The position numbers were made by a program, and so were the translations under genes. 64,000 bases of DNA. Origin: Pantoea sp. Lij88. Its GTDB lineage: Bacteria; Pseudomonadota; Gammaproteobacteria; Enterobacterales; Enterobacteriaceae. The notes under the pieces are model-generated. The model searched no databases and was not told where the DNA came from. It saw only the letters and a program-made list of their open reading frames with translations. Where the stretch lies: NCBI RefSeq assembly GCF_030062155.1, contig NZ_CP118269.1, positions 1,488,001 to 1,552,000 of the forward strand, in the 5' to 3' direction. This document shows, piece after piece, positions 44,115-52,171 of this stretch; positions within the stretch are counted from its first letter, which is position 1, and every line of letters starts with the position of its first letter.

Positions 44115-45137
44115 TTAAATTTCGGTCACAGCCAATAGCGTGATTCTTCGGGCAACATAATCAAGCACAACTTCCCGCGGTAATTCAGGCATGTGACTTT
44201 CGGTATACGTGTCGATAATAAGCTGATGTTGACTCACCACACCGGAAAGCCATTTTCGAGCCAGAGCCGGGTTAATATCCATGCCCTGCGCAAGCAGGAT
44301 AAAGTCTGCGCCCAGATACTCCCCGTACTCTGAATTTATCCCCGGCGCGTTTCCTCCATCATTTTCTTCCCCTTCAAGCAGGGGCAAAGCTAAATACTCA
44401 CCGAATGCTGCAGGGTAGGGCACTACGCTGATAAAGTCATAAACCGGGGCCAGAAAGGGAGAATTCTTTTCAGGAAGGATGATGCCGATATTGCGCAGAT
44501 GAAAATCATTGTTGCCCAGCACATACGCATAAACGATGCGCAAAAAAAGGTCGCGCTTACTCTTTAAACTATTGCTGACTCTGGTATTCAGGAATTTAGC
44601 GGCCCTCTCATAACTGATGGCTTTATTATTACCAATCCTGCCATATTTATCGCCGAGACCCATCGCGCCATCCAGCTGTTCCTGATGTAATCTCGCGTTT
44701 TCTGCCTCTGAACGGTCATATCTTTTGATAACAAACGCCAGTTCACGTGGCCGATTTTCATCATGTCTGAAAGCCATCAGCCCGAATGGGGGAACATCAA
44801 ATTTCAGACGCTGCATAACGCACATGGTGGCATGCTCGTTTTCTGCAAGGTGCGGATATTCTTCCGGAGAGGGTTTCAGAATATAGGTGCCGTCATTGCT
44901 GACGACGACCAGTTCTCCTTTTTCCAGGCGAAGTGACAGTTTAGGCTGATAGCCTGAAATGCTCATCCCTTTCTGACGTTCGGGGAGTTCCTGAATAAAC
45001 TGACTGCGTGTGAAAGGCAGCGTAAGAGCCACGTCCTGGCTACCCAACAGATGCCGGATGCCTTTAGATGAGTAGCCGGTTTTCAACTCTGATTCTTTAA
45101 GACGGTTCAAAGTGATCAGGCAGCGCTCTGCATTCAT
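44115..45137 (-). CDS. hipT: HipT-like Ser/Thr kinase toxin (HipBST system)
   Basis: A 340-residue HipA-type kinase that lacks the N-terminal subdomain 1, which is instead the separate upstream gene. The segment GMSISGYQPKLSL carries Ser-Ile-Ser at residues 59-61, matching the autophosphorylated SIS motif (Ser57/Ser59) of E. coli O127 HipT. Catalytic and metal motifs are YVLGNNDFHLRNIGI (Asp, His, Asn) and PVYDFISVVPYP. HipT of E. coli O127 phosphorylates tryptophanyl-tRNA synthetase TrpS and stops growth; the same target here is inference. The start overlaps hipS (ATGA). The three genes are visibly more A+T-rich than katG. Confidence 0.85.
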   Translation of the reverse strand: MNAERCLITLNRLKESELKTGYSSKGIRHLLGSQDVALTLPFTRSQFIQELPERQKGMSISGYQPKLSLRLEKGELVVVSNDGTYILKPSPEEYPHLAENEHATMCVMQRLKFDVPPFGLMAFRHDENRPRELAFVIKRYDRSEAENARLHQEQLDGAMGLGDKYGRIGNNKAISYERAAKFLNTRVSNSLKSKRDLFLRIVYAYVLGNNDFHLRNIGIILPEKNSPFLAPVYDFISVVPYPAAFGEYLALPLLEGEENDGGNAPGINSEYGEYLGADFILLAQGMDINPALARKWLSGVVSQHQLIIDTYTESHMPELPREVVLDYVARRITLLAVTEI

Positions 45138-45445
45138 GGTGTTATCTCTTTGAAAACGACAGCCCCAAGCATATCGTTACCATTTTTCATCAGTAAACCG
45201 AACAGATCGTTATCATCAATTTTTTGAATTTCAGAATAGCGTTTTCGCAGCCAGCCTTCGGGCGCTAAACCTTTAAAGAAAGGATGCAGGTCTTCACTTA
45301 AGTAGGGCTCTGGCCTTACCGGCATACTGAGAGATATCGCACAGCCGCGATAGGCTGGCAGATAGCAGAAAGTATAACCACTTTGCTCTTCACTCAACGT
45401 TCCTGCCAGTTTGTTGTAAAGCCACACTTCTATTTTTCGAGCCAT
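45134..45445 (-). CDS. hipS: HipS-like antitoxin (HipA N-terminal subdomain as a separate protein)
   Basis: A 103-residue protein equal to the N-subdomain-1 of HipA (MARKIEVWLYNKLAGTLSE; LSMPVRPEPYLSEDLHPFFKGLAPEGWLRKRY; DLFGLLMKNGNDMLGAVVF). In HipBST systems this small subunit is the antitoxin that blocks the kinase site, and Trp65 of E. coli HipS is the inserted residue as I recall. Here Trp is also residue 65, in APEGWLRK. It overlaps hipB by 16 bases and hipT by 4. A split by a recent frameshift is unlikely, since both overlaps are tidy and the hipT SIS motif fits the three-gene type. Confidence 0.84.
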   Translation of the reverse strand: MARKIEVWLYNKLAGTLSEEQSGYTFCYLPAYRGCAISLSMPVRPEPYLSEDLHPFFKGLAPEGWLRKRYSEIQKIDDNDLFGLLMKNGNDMLGAVVFKEITP

Positions 45446-45774
45446 ACTTTTATACCCAGTTCTTTAAGCAAGGCATAAAGATTGATTGCCTTTGCAGAAG
45501 ATGGCTTAGCGATCAGTCGTTTAAATGTCGAGAGTGACACACCGATCTGAATCGCCATCTCTTCGTAAGTGATATTTTGTCGCTTGAGTTCACTGACCAG
45601 GAGTTGTGGCAGTGTCTCAACTGTCAGGGGACTGAACACCAATCGAGTGTCCTGTTCTTCCGCTTTTATTGCCTCTTCTACAACTTGTGCACTAAGAGCT
45701 AATGGCGCTAATACCTCTCTCCGCTCTGACTCCGAAAGGCTTATCAGCGAAGCTTTAATCTCATTAAGGTTCAT
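45430..45774 (-). CDS. hipB: HipB-like DNA-binding subunit
   Basis: A 114-residue protein; the ATG at 45774 (MNLNEIKASLISLSESE) follows AAAAGGTC. The HTH is in the C-terminal half: LVSELKRQNITYEEMAIQIGVSLSTFKRLIAKPSSAKAIN, then a LYALLKELGIKVWLE tail of the kind HipB uses for dimerisation. The N-terminal helical region of about 60 residues is longer than in classic HipB. It should autorepress the operon and augment neutralisation. Its start codon lies inside one of three operator-like repeats. Confidence 0.8.
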   Translation of the reverse strand: MNLNEIKASLISLSESERREVLAPLALSAQVVEEAIKAEEQDTRLVFSPLTVETLPQLLVSELKRQNITYEEMAIQIGVSLSTFKRLIAKPSSAKAINLYALLKELGIKVWLEK

Positions 45775-45924
45775 TTTTGACCTTTTATGCAATTTCAGCA
45801 CGTTTATGATATGACATAGCTGAACTATAATGCGGAAAAGGTCATTTTTGAACCATTGGTTGGTATGATTTTAAAATTTTAAAACTGGAGGGTAAATTAC
45901 CCTGATGAAAGGTCATTTATGACC
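45768..45924 (-). promoter_or_regulatory. hipBST promoter and three operator-like repeats
   Basis: GGTTCATTTTTGACC (45768-45782, over the hipB ATG), GGTCATTTTTGAACC (45840-45854) and GGTCATTTATGACC (45911-45924) are related palindromes starting 72 and 71 bases apart. On the minus strand TTCAAA (45847-45852) and TATAGT (45824-45829) are 17 bases apart, a good sigma-70 promoter whose -35 lies inside the middle repeat. This is the expected arrangement for HipB autorepression with possible looping. Confidence 0.7.
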
Positions 45925-46098
45925 CTTTGAGCGCGGATTGAGGATTTTGATTTAAGGAACAAGAGATCAAGTGTCAGAAATGAACTTTTCAGGTATGGCT
46001 GTTTTGAATGGTTAAGTCTCAGCTAATAACGAAAGGACCGGTAATTCGGAAGGGAAAAGAACTAATCAGGTACAAAAAATTTATCAAAAGAATAGAAA

Positions 46099-46134
46099 GC
46101 AAAAAGCCCGCTCAGTTTCCTGAGCAGGCTTTTC
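46099..46134 (-). terminator. Terminator of tRNA-Asn (copy 1)
   Basis: On the minus strand AAAAGCcTGCTCAG / CTGAGCGGGCTTTTT with a four-base loop ends in T5, just after the tRNA 3' end. The second tRNA-Asn locus has a near-identical hairpin. Confidence 0.88.
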
Positions 46135-46139
46135 AAATT

Positions 46140-46215
46140 TGGCTCCTCTGACTGGACTCGAACCAGTGACATACGGATTAACAGTCCGCCGTTCTACCGA
46201 CTGAACTACAGAGGA
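46140..46215 (-). tRNA. asn tRNA: tRNA-Asn (anticodon GTT), copy 1
   Basis: The 76-base minus-strand sequence starts TCCTCTG and ends CAGAGGAGCCA, with encoded CCA. The acceptor stem TCCTCTG/CAGAGGA pairs fully. The anticodon loop reads CTGTTAATC, giving GTT, and the T-arm is CTGGTTCGAGTCCAG. It is identical in the body to the copy at 60228-60303. Confidence 0.97.
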
Positions 46216-46233
46216 ATCGTTTGAACGGGGCGC

Positions 46234-46262
46234 ATAGTAACGGCCACGCAGGGCCATGTCAA
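46234..46262 (-). promoter_or_regulatory. tRNA-Asn promoter (copy 1)
   Basis: TTGACA (46257-46262) and TACTAT (46234-46239) on the minus strand are 17 bases apart, followed by a G+C-rich discriminator (GCGCCCCG), the form expected for stringently controlled stable RNA. Confidence 0.85.
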
Positions 46263-46464
46263 AGCTCTTTTTCATAAATTCGCGCGACTGCTGAAATAGT
46301 CGCCATAATGCTGTGTTAAGCCCCGAAAGCATGGCCTGCAGGACCCGTGAGAGCAGTTAAAAAGCAAACGACGAACTGAGGTGTTTATGAGGTGTTCTGG
46401 CGCTGCGTGGCCCTTGTCAGACCGCACTACGCATGATTTAACCGGATTGTTTTTTATGGCCGTC

Positions 46465-46565
46465 ACAAAGTCTCCATTCTGACTTTGTCAGCAACAAATA
46501 TGAAACGTAGATTCCATTTCAACCCTGAACTGAATATCCGGAGTTGAAATGAACAAAGTCAGAAT
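46465..46565 (+). promoter_or_regulatory. Alternative hairpins in the leader of the Gfo/Idh gene
   Basis: ACAAAGTC (46465-46472) pairs with GACTTTGT (46481-46488) in a small hairpin. The longer ATTCTGACTTTGT (46476-46488) is also a perfect 13-bp complement of ACAAAGTCAGAAT (46553-46565), which lies at codons 2-6 of the downstream gene. The two pairings exclude each other, and the second would fold the start region of the mRNA. A shorter palindrome, TGAAA-N11-TTTCA, is at 46501-46521 (46.5 kb) and may be an operator. Confidence 0.45.
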
Positions 46566-47670
46566 CGGCATGATTGGCAGCGGCTATATCGGGCGCTGCC
46601 ACGCGATTGCCTATGCCCAGGCTCCCACCGTGTTTACACTGAAAGGCGAAATCGTGCGGGAGATGCTGGCTGAGGTGAACCCTGAGCTGGCGGCCCGACA
46701 GGCGGCGACCTTTGGTTTTGCGCGTTCCACAGGCGACTGGCGCGCGCTGGTGAGCGATCCGGCAATTGATGTGGTGGATATCTGCGCGCCTAACTTCCTG
46801 CATAAAGAGATGGCGCTGGAGGCGATACGCCACGGCAAGCATGTCTATTCAGAAAAGCCGCTGTCGCTGAGCGTGGCGGATGCGCAGGAGATGGTGGCGG
46901 CCGCTGAGGCGGCAGGGGTGAAAACGCTGGTTGGCTTCAACTATATGAAAAATCCCACCAGCCAGCTGGCAAAAGAGATTATTGCCAGCGGCGAGATTGG
47001 TGATGTGGTGCATTTCTACGGCACCCATAACGAGGACTATCTCGCCAGACCGGAAACGCCGCTCGACTGGCACTGCCAGAAAGCGCTGGCAGGGCTCGGC
47101 GCGCTGGGCGATCTGGCAGCGCACATCGTCAATATGGCGCACTACCTGGTCGGTGACATTGCAGAGGTGAGTGGCGACATGATGACGGTGATTACCTCAC
47201 GGCCTGACCCGAAAGCGCCTTCTCGGCAGTTACCGGTAGAAAACGAAGATCAGGCCAGCGCGCTGCTGCGCTTCCATAACGGGGCGCATGGCGTGATTGA
47301 AACCTCTCGCATTGCCTGTGGCGCGAAGATGGGACTGACCTACGTCGTCACCGGCACCAAAGGCACGCTGCGTTACACCCAGGAGCGTATGGCGGAGCTG
47401 GAGCTTTATCTGCATGACGACCCCGTCGGGCGTCAGGGATTTAAAACACTCCTGACCGGGCCGGCACATCCGGACTACGCGAACTTCTGTGTTTCAGCCG
47501 GGCACGGCATCGGGTTTAACGATCAGAAGACGGTGGAGATCCGCGACCTGATCAACGGCATCGCGGCGGGCGATCGCATGTGGCCCGATTTCGCAGAAGG
47601 ATTGCAGGTGCAGAAGGTGCTGGAAGCGATTGCGCACTCCGCTGAGCAGCGCCGCTGGATAGAGGTGTAG
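46549..47670 (+). CDS. Gfo/Idh/MocA-family sugar dehydrogenase
   Basis: A 373-residue NAD(P)-dependent oxidoreductase. The N-terminal KVRIGMIGSGYIGRCHAIAY is the nucleotide motif, HGKHVYSEKPLSLSVADAQEM holds the catalytic-type Glu-Lys-Pro, and DLAAHIVNMAHYLVGDI gives the conserved Asp-x2-x-His pair. The C-terminal sheet domain follows. Members oxidise inositols, glucose, galactose derivatives and others; I cannot choose. GGAG precedes the ATG by 5 bases. It converges on the GT8 gene. Confidence 0.88.
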   Translation: MNKVRIGMIGSGYIGRCHAIAYAQAPTVFTLKGEIVREMLAEVNPELAARQAATFGFARSTGDWRALVSDPAIDVVDICAPNFLHKEMALEAIRHGKHVYSEKPLSLSVADAQEMVAAAEAAGVKTLVGFNYMKNPTSQLAKEIIASGEIGDVVHFYGTHNEDYLARPETPLDWHCQKALAGLGALGDLAAHIVNMAHYLVGDIAEVSGDMMTVITSRPDPKAPSRQLPVENEDQASALLRFHNGAHGVIETSRIACGAKMGLTYVVTGTKGTLRYTQERMAELELYLHDDPVGRQGFKTLLTGPAHPDYANFCVSAGHGIGFNDQKTVEIRDLINGIAAGDRMWPDFAEGLQVQKVLEAIAHSAEQRRWIEV

Positions 47671-47726
47671 TGCAGAAGCTGAGTGACAGAGAGTATTGCT
47701 GTTTCGCTGATTAACGCAGGCGGGCA

Positions 47727-47752
47727 GGGCGGGAAGCTGTGGTTTCCCGCCC
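47727..47752. terminator. Hairpin between convergent Gfo/Idh and GT8 genes
   Basis: GGGCGGGAA / TTCCCGCCC forms a perfect 9-bp stem with an 8-base loop in the 90-base gap between the two stops. There is little T-run on either side. Confidence 0.7.
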
Positions 47753-47760
47753 GTATACAG

Positions 47761-48591
47761 TCAGATCAGACCGCTTTTCTCCCACCACAATTTATCCAGC
47801 GCATAGAAGCGATCGCGCTGACTTTCAGGCTGGTTAAGATCGCGCTTCCACGGCTTCGCCAGAATATAGTGCAGGTTCTTCACCTCATCACCCTGCCAGA
47901 GACCGCTGTGCTGGAACGGCAGCGTTTTTAACGCATTGTAGATATAGGAGAGCGGTTTCCAGCGATCGGCAAACACTTCGTTCAGCAGATCCTGTTCGGA
48001 GAAAGGATAGGCGCTGAGATCATCAATCGCGGCAATCCGTTTTTCCAGGGCGTCGAACGTCGCATTGTCAGGCTTCAGCACCAGAAAACCGCCGTTCAGA
48101 TAGTAGTCAACGCTCTCCGGAGCCTGCTCACCGCGTGCCTGCCAGGTGTAGTGACACTGCTCAGGCTGCCATTCTGGCGGATAAGAGGCAATCTGGTTCG
48201 GATTACAGCGGCAGGCGTGACAGGCGGCCAGCGGGTTATCGCCCAGATCCAGGGTAAACAGCTCATCCATATTCTGCAGCACCAGCATATCGGCATCCAG
48301 AAACACCACACGCTGATAATCGGTCAGCTGCCAGGCGCGCAGCTTGGTCCAGACCTCACCGAACTGCGCCGAGGCGTAATGCTGATCCAGATCGTCGCGC
48401 GGATAGAGTGGCTCGACCGGTTTAATCACGCAGCCTTCATCCTGCAGAATCTGACAGTCAGCTTCTGATATCGCCGACGTGGTCATTACCACCAGCGGCC
48501 ACTTGCTGTGGCTCTCCTGCAGCGAACGGTGCAGCGCTTTCACGCCCACCAGATAATCGGGTTGTGTTAACAGCGTTACCCAGGCAAACAT
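47761..48591 (-). CDS. Glycosyltransferase family 8 (glycogenin/galactinol-synthase-like)
   Basis: A 276-residue retaining GT-A enzyme. The ATG at 48591 has GAGGA 5 bases upstream; an in-frame TTG 4 codons earlier lacks this. Features are FAWVTLLTQPDYLVGVKALHRSL at the N-terminus, the metal-binding D-x-D in RVVFLDADMLVLQNMDELF, YLNGGFLVLKP and the C-terminal KNLHYILAKPWKRD. Eukaryotic relatives prime glycogen or make galactinol; the bacterial acceptor is unknown. It starts 12 bases after the sugar-lactone oxidase stop, so the two are one transcript. Confidence 0.86.
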   Translation of the reverse strand: MFAWVTLLTQPDYLVGVKALHRSLQESHSKWPLVVMTTSAISEADCQILQDEGCVIKPVEPLYPRDDLDQHYASAQFGEVWTKLRAWQLTDYQRVVFLDADMLVLQNMDELFTLDLGDNPLAACHACRCNPNQIASYPPEWQPEQCHYTWQARGEQAPESVDYYLNGGFLVLKPDNATFDALEKRIAAIDDLSAYPFSEQDLLNEVFADRWKPLSYIYNALKTLPFQHSGLWQGDEVKNLHYILAKPWKRDLNQPESQRDRFYALDKLWWEKSGLI

Positions 48592-48603
48592 AGCGTTCCT
48601 CAA

Positions 48604-49986
48604 TCAGTCAAAAAGTGGCGTGATGTAGTCATTCCCCAGTCGGCCCTGCGGGTCGAGCTGGCTGCGCAGGGCGCGGAAGGCGTCCCACTGCGGATAGATC
48701 TCACGCCAGTTGTAGCGTTCTTCGTCGTAATACTTGCCCCAGTGCGGGCGCCCGCCCTCTTCGGCCAGCAGTTTCTCCACCTCGGTCAGGAAGTGCAGGC
48801 CTTCCTGTGACAGCGAACCATCGTCGGCGTAATAGACCACAAAGCCGAAAAAGCAGGTTGGCTGGCCAGCAGCCGGGCTGAGCCAGGCCGACGAGGCACC
48901 GGTGCAGCGCAGAATAATCGGGTAGTGCATATGCGGACGGTTTTCGGCATACCACAATTTGATGCGGCGAATGATGGCCGGGGTTTTTGCCAGCGGCACG
49001 CCGATTTCTACATTAATCTGCGGCACTGCGATGCCACGGCAGAAAAGCTGATAGATGTCACCGGTAACATCGGTGAAGTCGCGAAAGCGGGTGACGGTGC
49101 GGAACTGTTTTCCGCCTTTGCCCTGGATCTGCGTATCGCGGTGCATATGCGCCAGCGTCTGGTCGATGGTGTCATTAAGACTGTCGTCAGCTTCGCCCTC
49201 ATGTTCGACCACCTGGCGACCCTGCGCTTCATAACGCTGACGCTCTTCGTCACTCGCCTCGTGGGCGTTCCAGACGTGCATCAGGTTGTCGTCAACAAAC
49301 CACCAGGCTTTGCTCAGCGGATAGTCGTTGTTCCACTGCAGCAGATCCTCTTCCAGCGTATCGGCTGATACGGCATTTTTGTGGCAGGTGAAGATCTGAA
49401 ACGGCTGGGTACGCAGGGTTACTGCGGTGACGATGCCCAGTGCACCGAGCGAAACCTGTGCCGCCGGGAAGTCAGCATCGCCACGGACAAACTCTCGCAC
49501 GCTGCCGTCGGCCAGCACCATACGGATGGCCAGCGCTTCATCGGCAATCGAACTCTGCTGCAAACCCTGACCATGCGTACCCGTCGCCATCGCACCCGCC
49601 AGCGTCTGAATCGCAATCACGCCCGGCGATGAGGCCAGCATGCGATTCATGTCGGTGAGGCTGCGATAAACCTGCTCAAGCGGGGTCGCGCCACCAAAGG
49701 TCACGCTCTGCTCATCACTGGCAAGCTGGCCGCTCAATGCGCTGAGATCGAGCAGCACATCGTCATCAGCGACATGCAGCATCCTGCCGGGCGACAGCTT
49801 GCTGCCAATCACACGAATCCTGCCGCGAGACTCGCGGATGATTTTCTGTAGCTCCGCTTCACTGGCGGGGCGCTGAACCTGCTGACGGCGGCCAATTTGC
49901 GCGTTCTGCGCCCAGTTCCACAGCGCATCATCATCGGGTTCTATATGGGTCTGGCGAAGCGGATAGAGGCGTGCGTCTCTGCTCAC
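48604..49986 (-). CDS. FAD-linked sugar-lactone oxidase (D-arabinono-1,4-lactone oxidase-like)
   Basis: A 460-residue VAO-family flavoprotein. The N-terminal FAD domain has RVIGSKLSPGRMLHVADDDVLLDLSAL and ATGTHGQGLQQSSIADEALAIRMVLADGS. The C-terminal ALO-type domain ends GGRPHWGKYYDEERYNWREIYPQWDAFRALRSQLDPQGRLGNDY, containing the family HWGK motif. Related enzymes oxidise aldono-lactones such as gulonolactone or arabinonolactone using oxygen. Neither the covalent His nor the substrate can be stated with confidence. A TetR gene lies upstream on the same strand, and GT8 directly follows. Confidence 0.85.
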   Translation of the reverse strand: MSRDARLYPLRQTHIEPDDDALWNWAQNAQIGRRQQVQRPASEAELQKIIRESRGRIRVIGSKLSPGRMLHVADDDVLLDLSALSGQLASDEQSVTFGGATPLEQVYRSLTDMNRMLASSPGVIAIQTLAGAMATGTHGQGLQQSSIADEALAIRMVLADGSVREFVRGDADFPAAQVSLGALGIVTAVTLRTQPFQIFTCHKNAVSADTLEEDLLQWNNDYPLSKAWWFVDDNLMHVWNAHEASDEERQRYEAQGRQVVEHEGEADDSLNDTIDQTLAHMHRDTQIQGKGGKQFRTVTRFRDFTDVTGDIYQLFCRGIAVPQINVEIGVPLAKTPAIIRRIKLWYAENRPHMHYPIILRCTGASSAWLSPAAGQPTCFFGFVVYYADDGSLSQEGLHFLTEVEKLLAEEGGRPHWGKYYDEERYNWREIYPQWDAFRALRSQLDPQGRLGNDYITPLFD

Positions 49987-50069
49987 AACAGCATTCCTTA
50001 TTATTGCATTTTCATGACAAGTGTAACTAAGCGTAGACTATGGATAAGCGGAGCCCGGCTGGCGGGCAT

Positions 50070-50702
50070 TTATTTGCGGATATAACGTAATGTTGCGGTG
50101 ACAGCGAGCTGACGATTGCGGCGAATACTCTCTTCTTCGCTGTTATCAGGGCTGAACAGGGCGTTGAAGGTATAGCGGTTTGAAACGTGGTGAACACAGA
50201 TACTGCTGATCAGGCGATGGACATCGATGGTCTGCACATCGGCAGTGAACACGCCCTGTTGCTGACCGCGTGCCAGAATGTCATCCAGCAGATCCAGCGC
50301 GCTGCGGTTCAGCGCTTTAATCTGCGGCGACTGGGTGATGTAGCGACCGCGCAGCAGGTTCTCACTGCAGACCAGCCGGATAAAATCGGGATGCTCAACG
50401 TGATAATCAAAGCTGGCTTCCACCAGCCGCGTCATGGCCAGTTCCGGCTCCATCGCAGCCAGGTTCAGGCCGGTTTCATGCTGACGTATCTGCTGATAAA
50501 CCTGTTCCAGCACCGCGATGTAAAGCTGCTCTTTGCTGCCAAAGTGATACACCACCATCCGTTTCGTGGTCTGCGCATGCTCAGCAATCTGCTCAAGCCT
50601 GGCGCCCTGCATACCAAACTCAGCAAAGGCTTTCAGTGCGCCTGCAATAATGCGTTTTTTCAGCCCTTCAGGGTCATTTTTACGTTTTGTGAGTTCTGAC
50701 AT
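50070..50702 (-). CDS. TetR-family regulator
   Basis: A 210-residue one-component repressor. The ATG at 50702 is preferred over the TTG at 50711. The HTH (about residues 12-60) reads KKRIIAGALKAFAEFGMQGARLEQIAEHAQTTKRMVVYHFGSKEQLY. The C-terminal ligand domain includes HPDFIRLVCSENLLRGRYI, like RutR/YcdC-type TetR proteins. It ends 83 bases before the oxidase gene, which it probably controls together with GT8; the yaiL gene is divergent from it. Confidence 0.88.
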   Translation of the reverse strand: MSELTKRKNDPEGLKKRIIAGALKAFAEFGMQGARLEQIAEHAQTTKRMVVYHFGSKEQLYIAVLEQVYQQIRQHETGLNLAAMEPELAMTRLVEASFDYHVEHPDFIRLVCSENLLRGRYITQSPQIKALNRSALDLLDDILARGQQQGVFTADVQTIDVHRLISSICVHHVSNRYTFNALFSPDNSEEESIRRNRQLAVTATLRYIRK

Positions 50703-50844
50703 GGTGCTCAATAAGGTGATTTTGACCGGGGAATGTTAGCACAGTGTCCGGAGGCTGCCCGTAACCGCTTATGCGGCAACCTGGCACAGCCCGGACGATT
50801 ACAGGTATAATCCCGGACAAAATTTCACAGGTTCAGAGACGACA

Positions 50845-51384
50845 ATGACAAAACTCACCTTGCAAGAGCAGATGCTGAAAGCGGGATTAGTATCCAGCAA
50901 GAAGATGGACAAGGTTCAGCGGACCGCTAAAAAATCCAGAGTCCAGGCGCGCGAAGCCAGAGCGGCGGTGGAAGACAACAAAAAAGCGCAGCTGGAGCGG
51001 GATAAGCAGCTGAACGAGCAGCAGAAGCTGGCTGTGCTGTCGAAAGAGTACAAAGCGCAGGTCAAACAGCTGATTGAAATGAACAAAATTGCCGTGGAGA
51101 GAGGCAACATCAGCTTCAACTTCACCGACAATAATCTGATTAAAAAGATCATGGTGGATAAGCCGACGCAGACTCAGCTGATTAATGGCCGTCTTGCGAT
51201 TGCCCGCCTCGCCGCTGACGCGAATGGAGAGAGCCAGTACGCCATCATCCCGGCCAGCGTAGCGGATAAAATTGCCCAGCGTGATGCCAGTGCCATCGTA
51301 TTAAACAGCGCATTAAGCGAAGAAGCACAGGATGAAGATGATCCTTATGCCGATTTCAAAGTGCCCGATGATTTGATGTGGTAA
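50845..51384 (+). CDS. yaiL: DUF2058 protein YaiL
   Basis: A 179-residue protein that matches E. coli YaiL over its whole length (MTKLTLQEQMLKAGLVSSKKMDKVQRTAKKSRVQAREARAAVE; FNFTDNNLIKKIMVD; the acidic C-terminus DEDDPYADFKVPDDLMW). The first ~90 residues are a highly charged Lys/Arg/Gln-rich helix. It has been called a nucleoprotein or polynucleotide-associated protein, without a known reaction. Confidence 0.93.
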   Translation: MTKLTLQEQMLKAGLVSSKKMDKVQRTAKKSRVQAREARAAVEDNKKAQLERDKQLNEQQKLAVLSKEYKAQVKQLIEMNKIAVERGNISFNFTDNNLIKKIMVDKPTQTQLINGRLAIARLAADANGESQYAIIPASVADKIAQRDASAIVLNSALSEEAQDEDDPYADFKVPDDLMW

Positions 51385-51400
51385 TGACGCGCTGATGCAC

Positions 51401-52099
51401 TCAGAACGCGCTGGCGGCAGAGAGTTGCATCGCCTCGCCGCTGACGGGATGAACAAATGTCAGCTCGCTGGCGTGCAGCATCAGTCTCTCTGCCTGCTCC
51501 GTGCCAGGCAGTGACAGTCCGCCGTAAAGATCACAGCCCAGAATCGGATGCCCCAGCTGCTGACAGTGAATGCGCAGCTGGTGGGTGCGTCCCGTTTCCG
51601 GCGTCAGTTCAACCCGCGTAACCGGCAACACCTCTCCCTCTTTCCCCTGAAAATAACTGCGTTCCATGACCCGATAGCGTGATCGCGCGGGTTTGCCCTG
51701 TATCTCGCATATCACCATGCGGGGAAACTGCGCCGGATCTTTGGCTATCGCGGCATCAATGATCCCTGAGTCATCGGCAAGGTGTCCGCACAGCAGTGCC
51801 TGATAGGTTTTGCCAACGCTGCGCTGGCTGAACTGCTGGCAGAGGGCGGCGTTAATCGCCTTGTTGCGTGCGACGACCATCAGACCGGAGGTGCCAAAAT
51901 CGAGCCGATGAACCAGCGTACAGCCAGGGAAGAGCTTCACCAGCCGATGATGCACTGAATCGAGGTTTTGTGGATTTTTGCCGGACAGGCTCAGCAGCCC
52001 GCTGGGTTTATTGATCACCAGCAGATGCTCATCCTCGAAGAGGAGGGCAATCTCATCAAAGCAGGGTGGGGCGATAAACGTATCGATAATGGCAGACAT
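51401..52099 (-). CDS. RluA-family pseudouridine synthase
   Basis: A 232-residue RNA-modifying enzyme. The catalytic motif is HRLDFGTSGLMVVAR (Asp of HRLD), preceded by LLVINKPSGLLSLSG and followed by LTPETGRTHQLRIHCQQLGHPILGCDLYGG. No S4 domain is present, as in RluA and TruC. It resembles E. coli RluA, which modifies 23S rRNA U746 and tRNA U32, but identity to that orthologue is not certain. It is convergent with yaiL. Confidence 0.85.
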   Translation of the reverse strand: MSAIIDTFIAPPCFDEIALLFEDEHLLVINKPSGLLSLSGKNPQNLDSVHHRLVKLFPGCTLVHRLDFGTSGLMVVARNKAINAALCQQFSQRSVGKTYQALLCGHLADDSGIIDAAIAKDPAQFPRMVICEIQGKPARSRYRVMERSYFQGKEGEVLPVTRVELTPETGRTHQLRIHCQQLGHPILGCDLYGGLSLPGTEQAERLMLHASELTFVHPVSGEAMQLSAASAF

Positions 52100-52171
52100 C
52101 GGGCAACCGGCTGGTAAAGGGCACAGGATGATAACCGATTGCCTGGTCGGTGACGACGCCGGACCAGGCGA

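Noticed and set aside
44115..45445. hipS and hipT as a frameshifted single hipA gene
   Set aside because: Both have proper starts and tidy overlaps, and the SIS motif and HipS Trp65 match the natural three-gene HipBST form.
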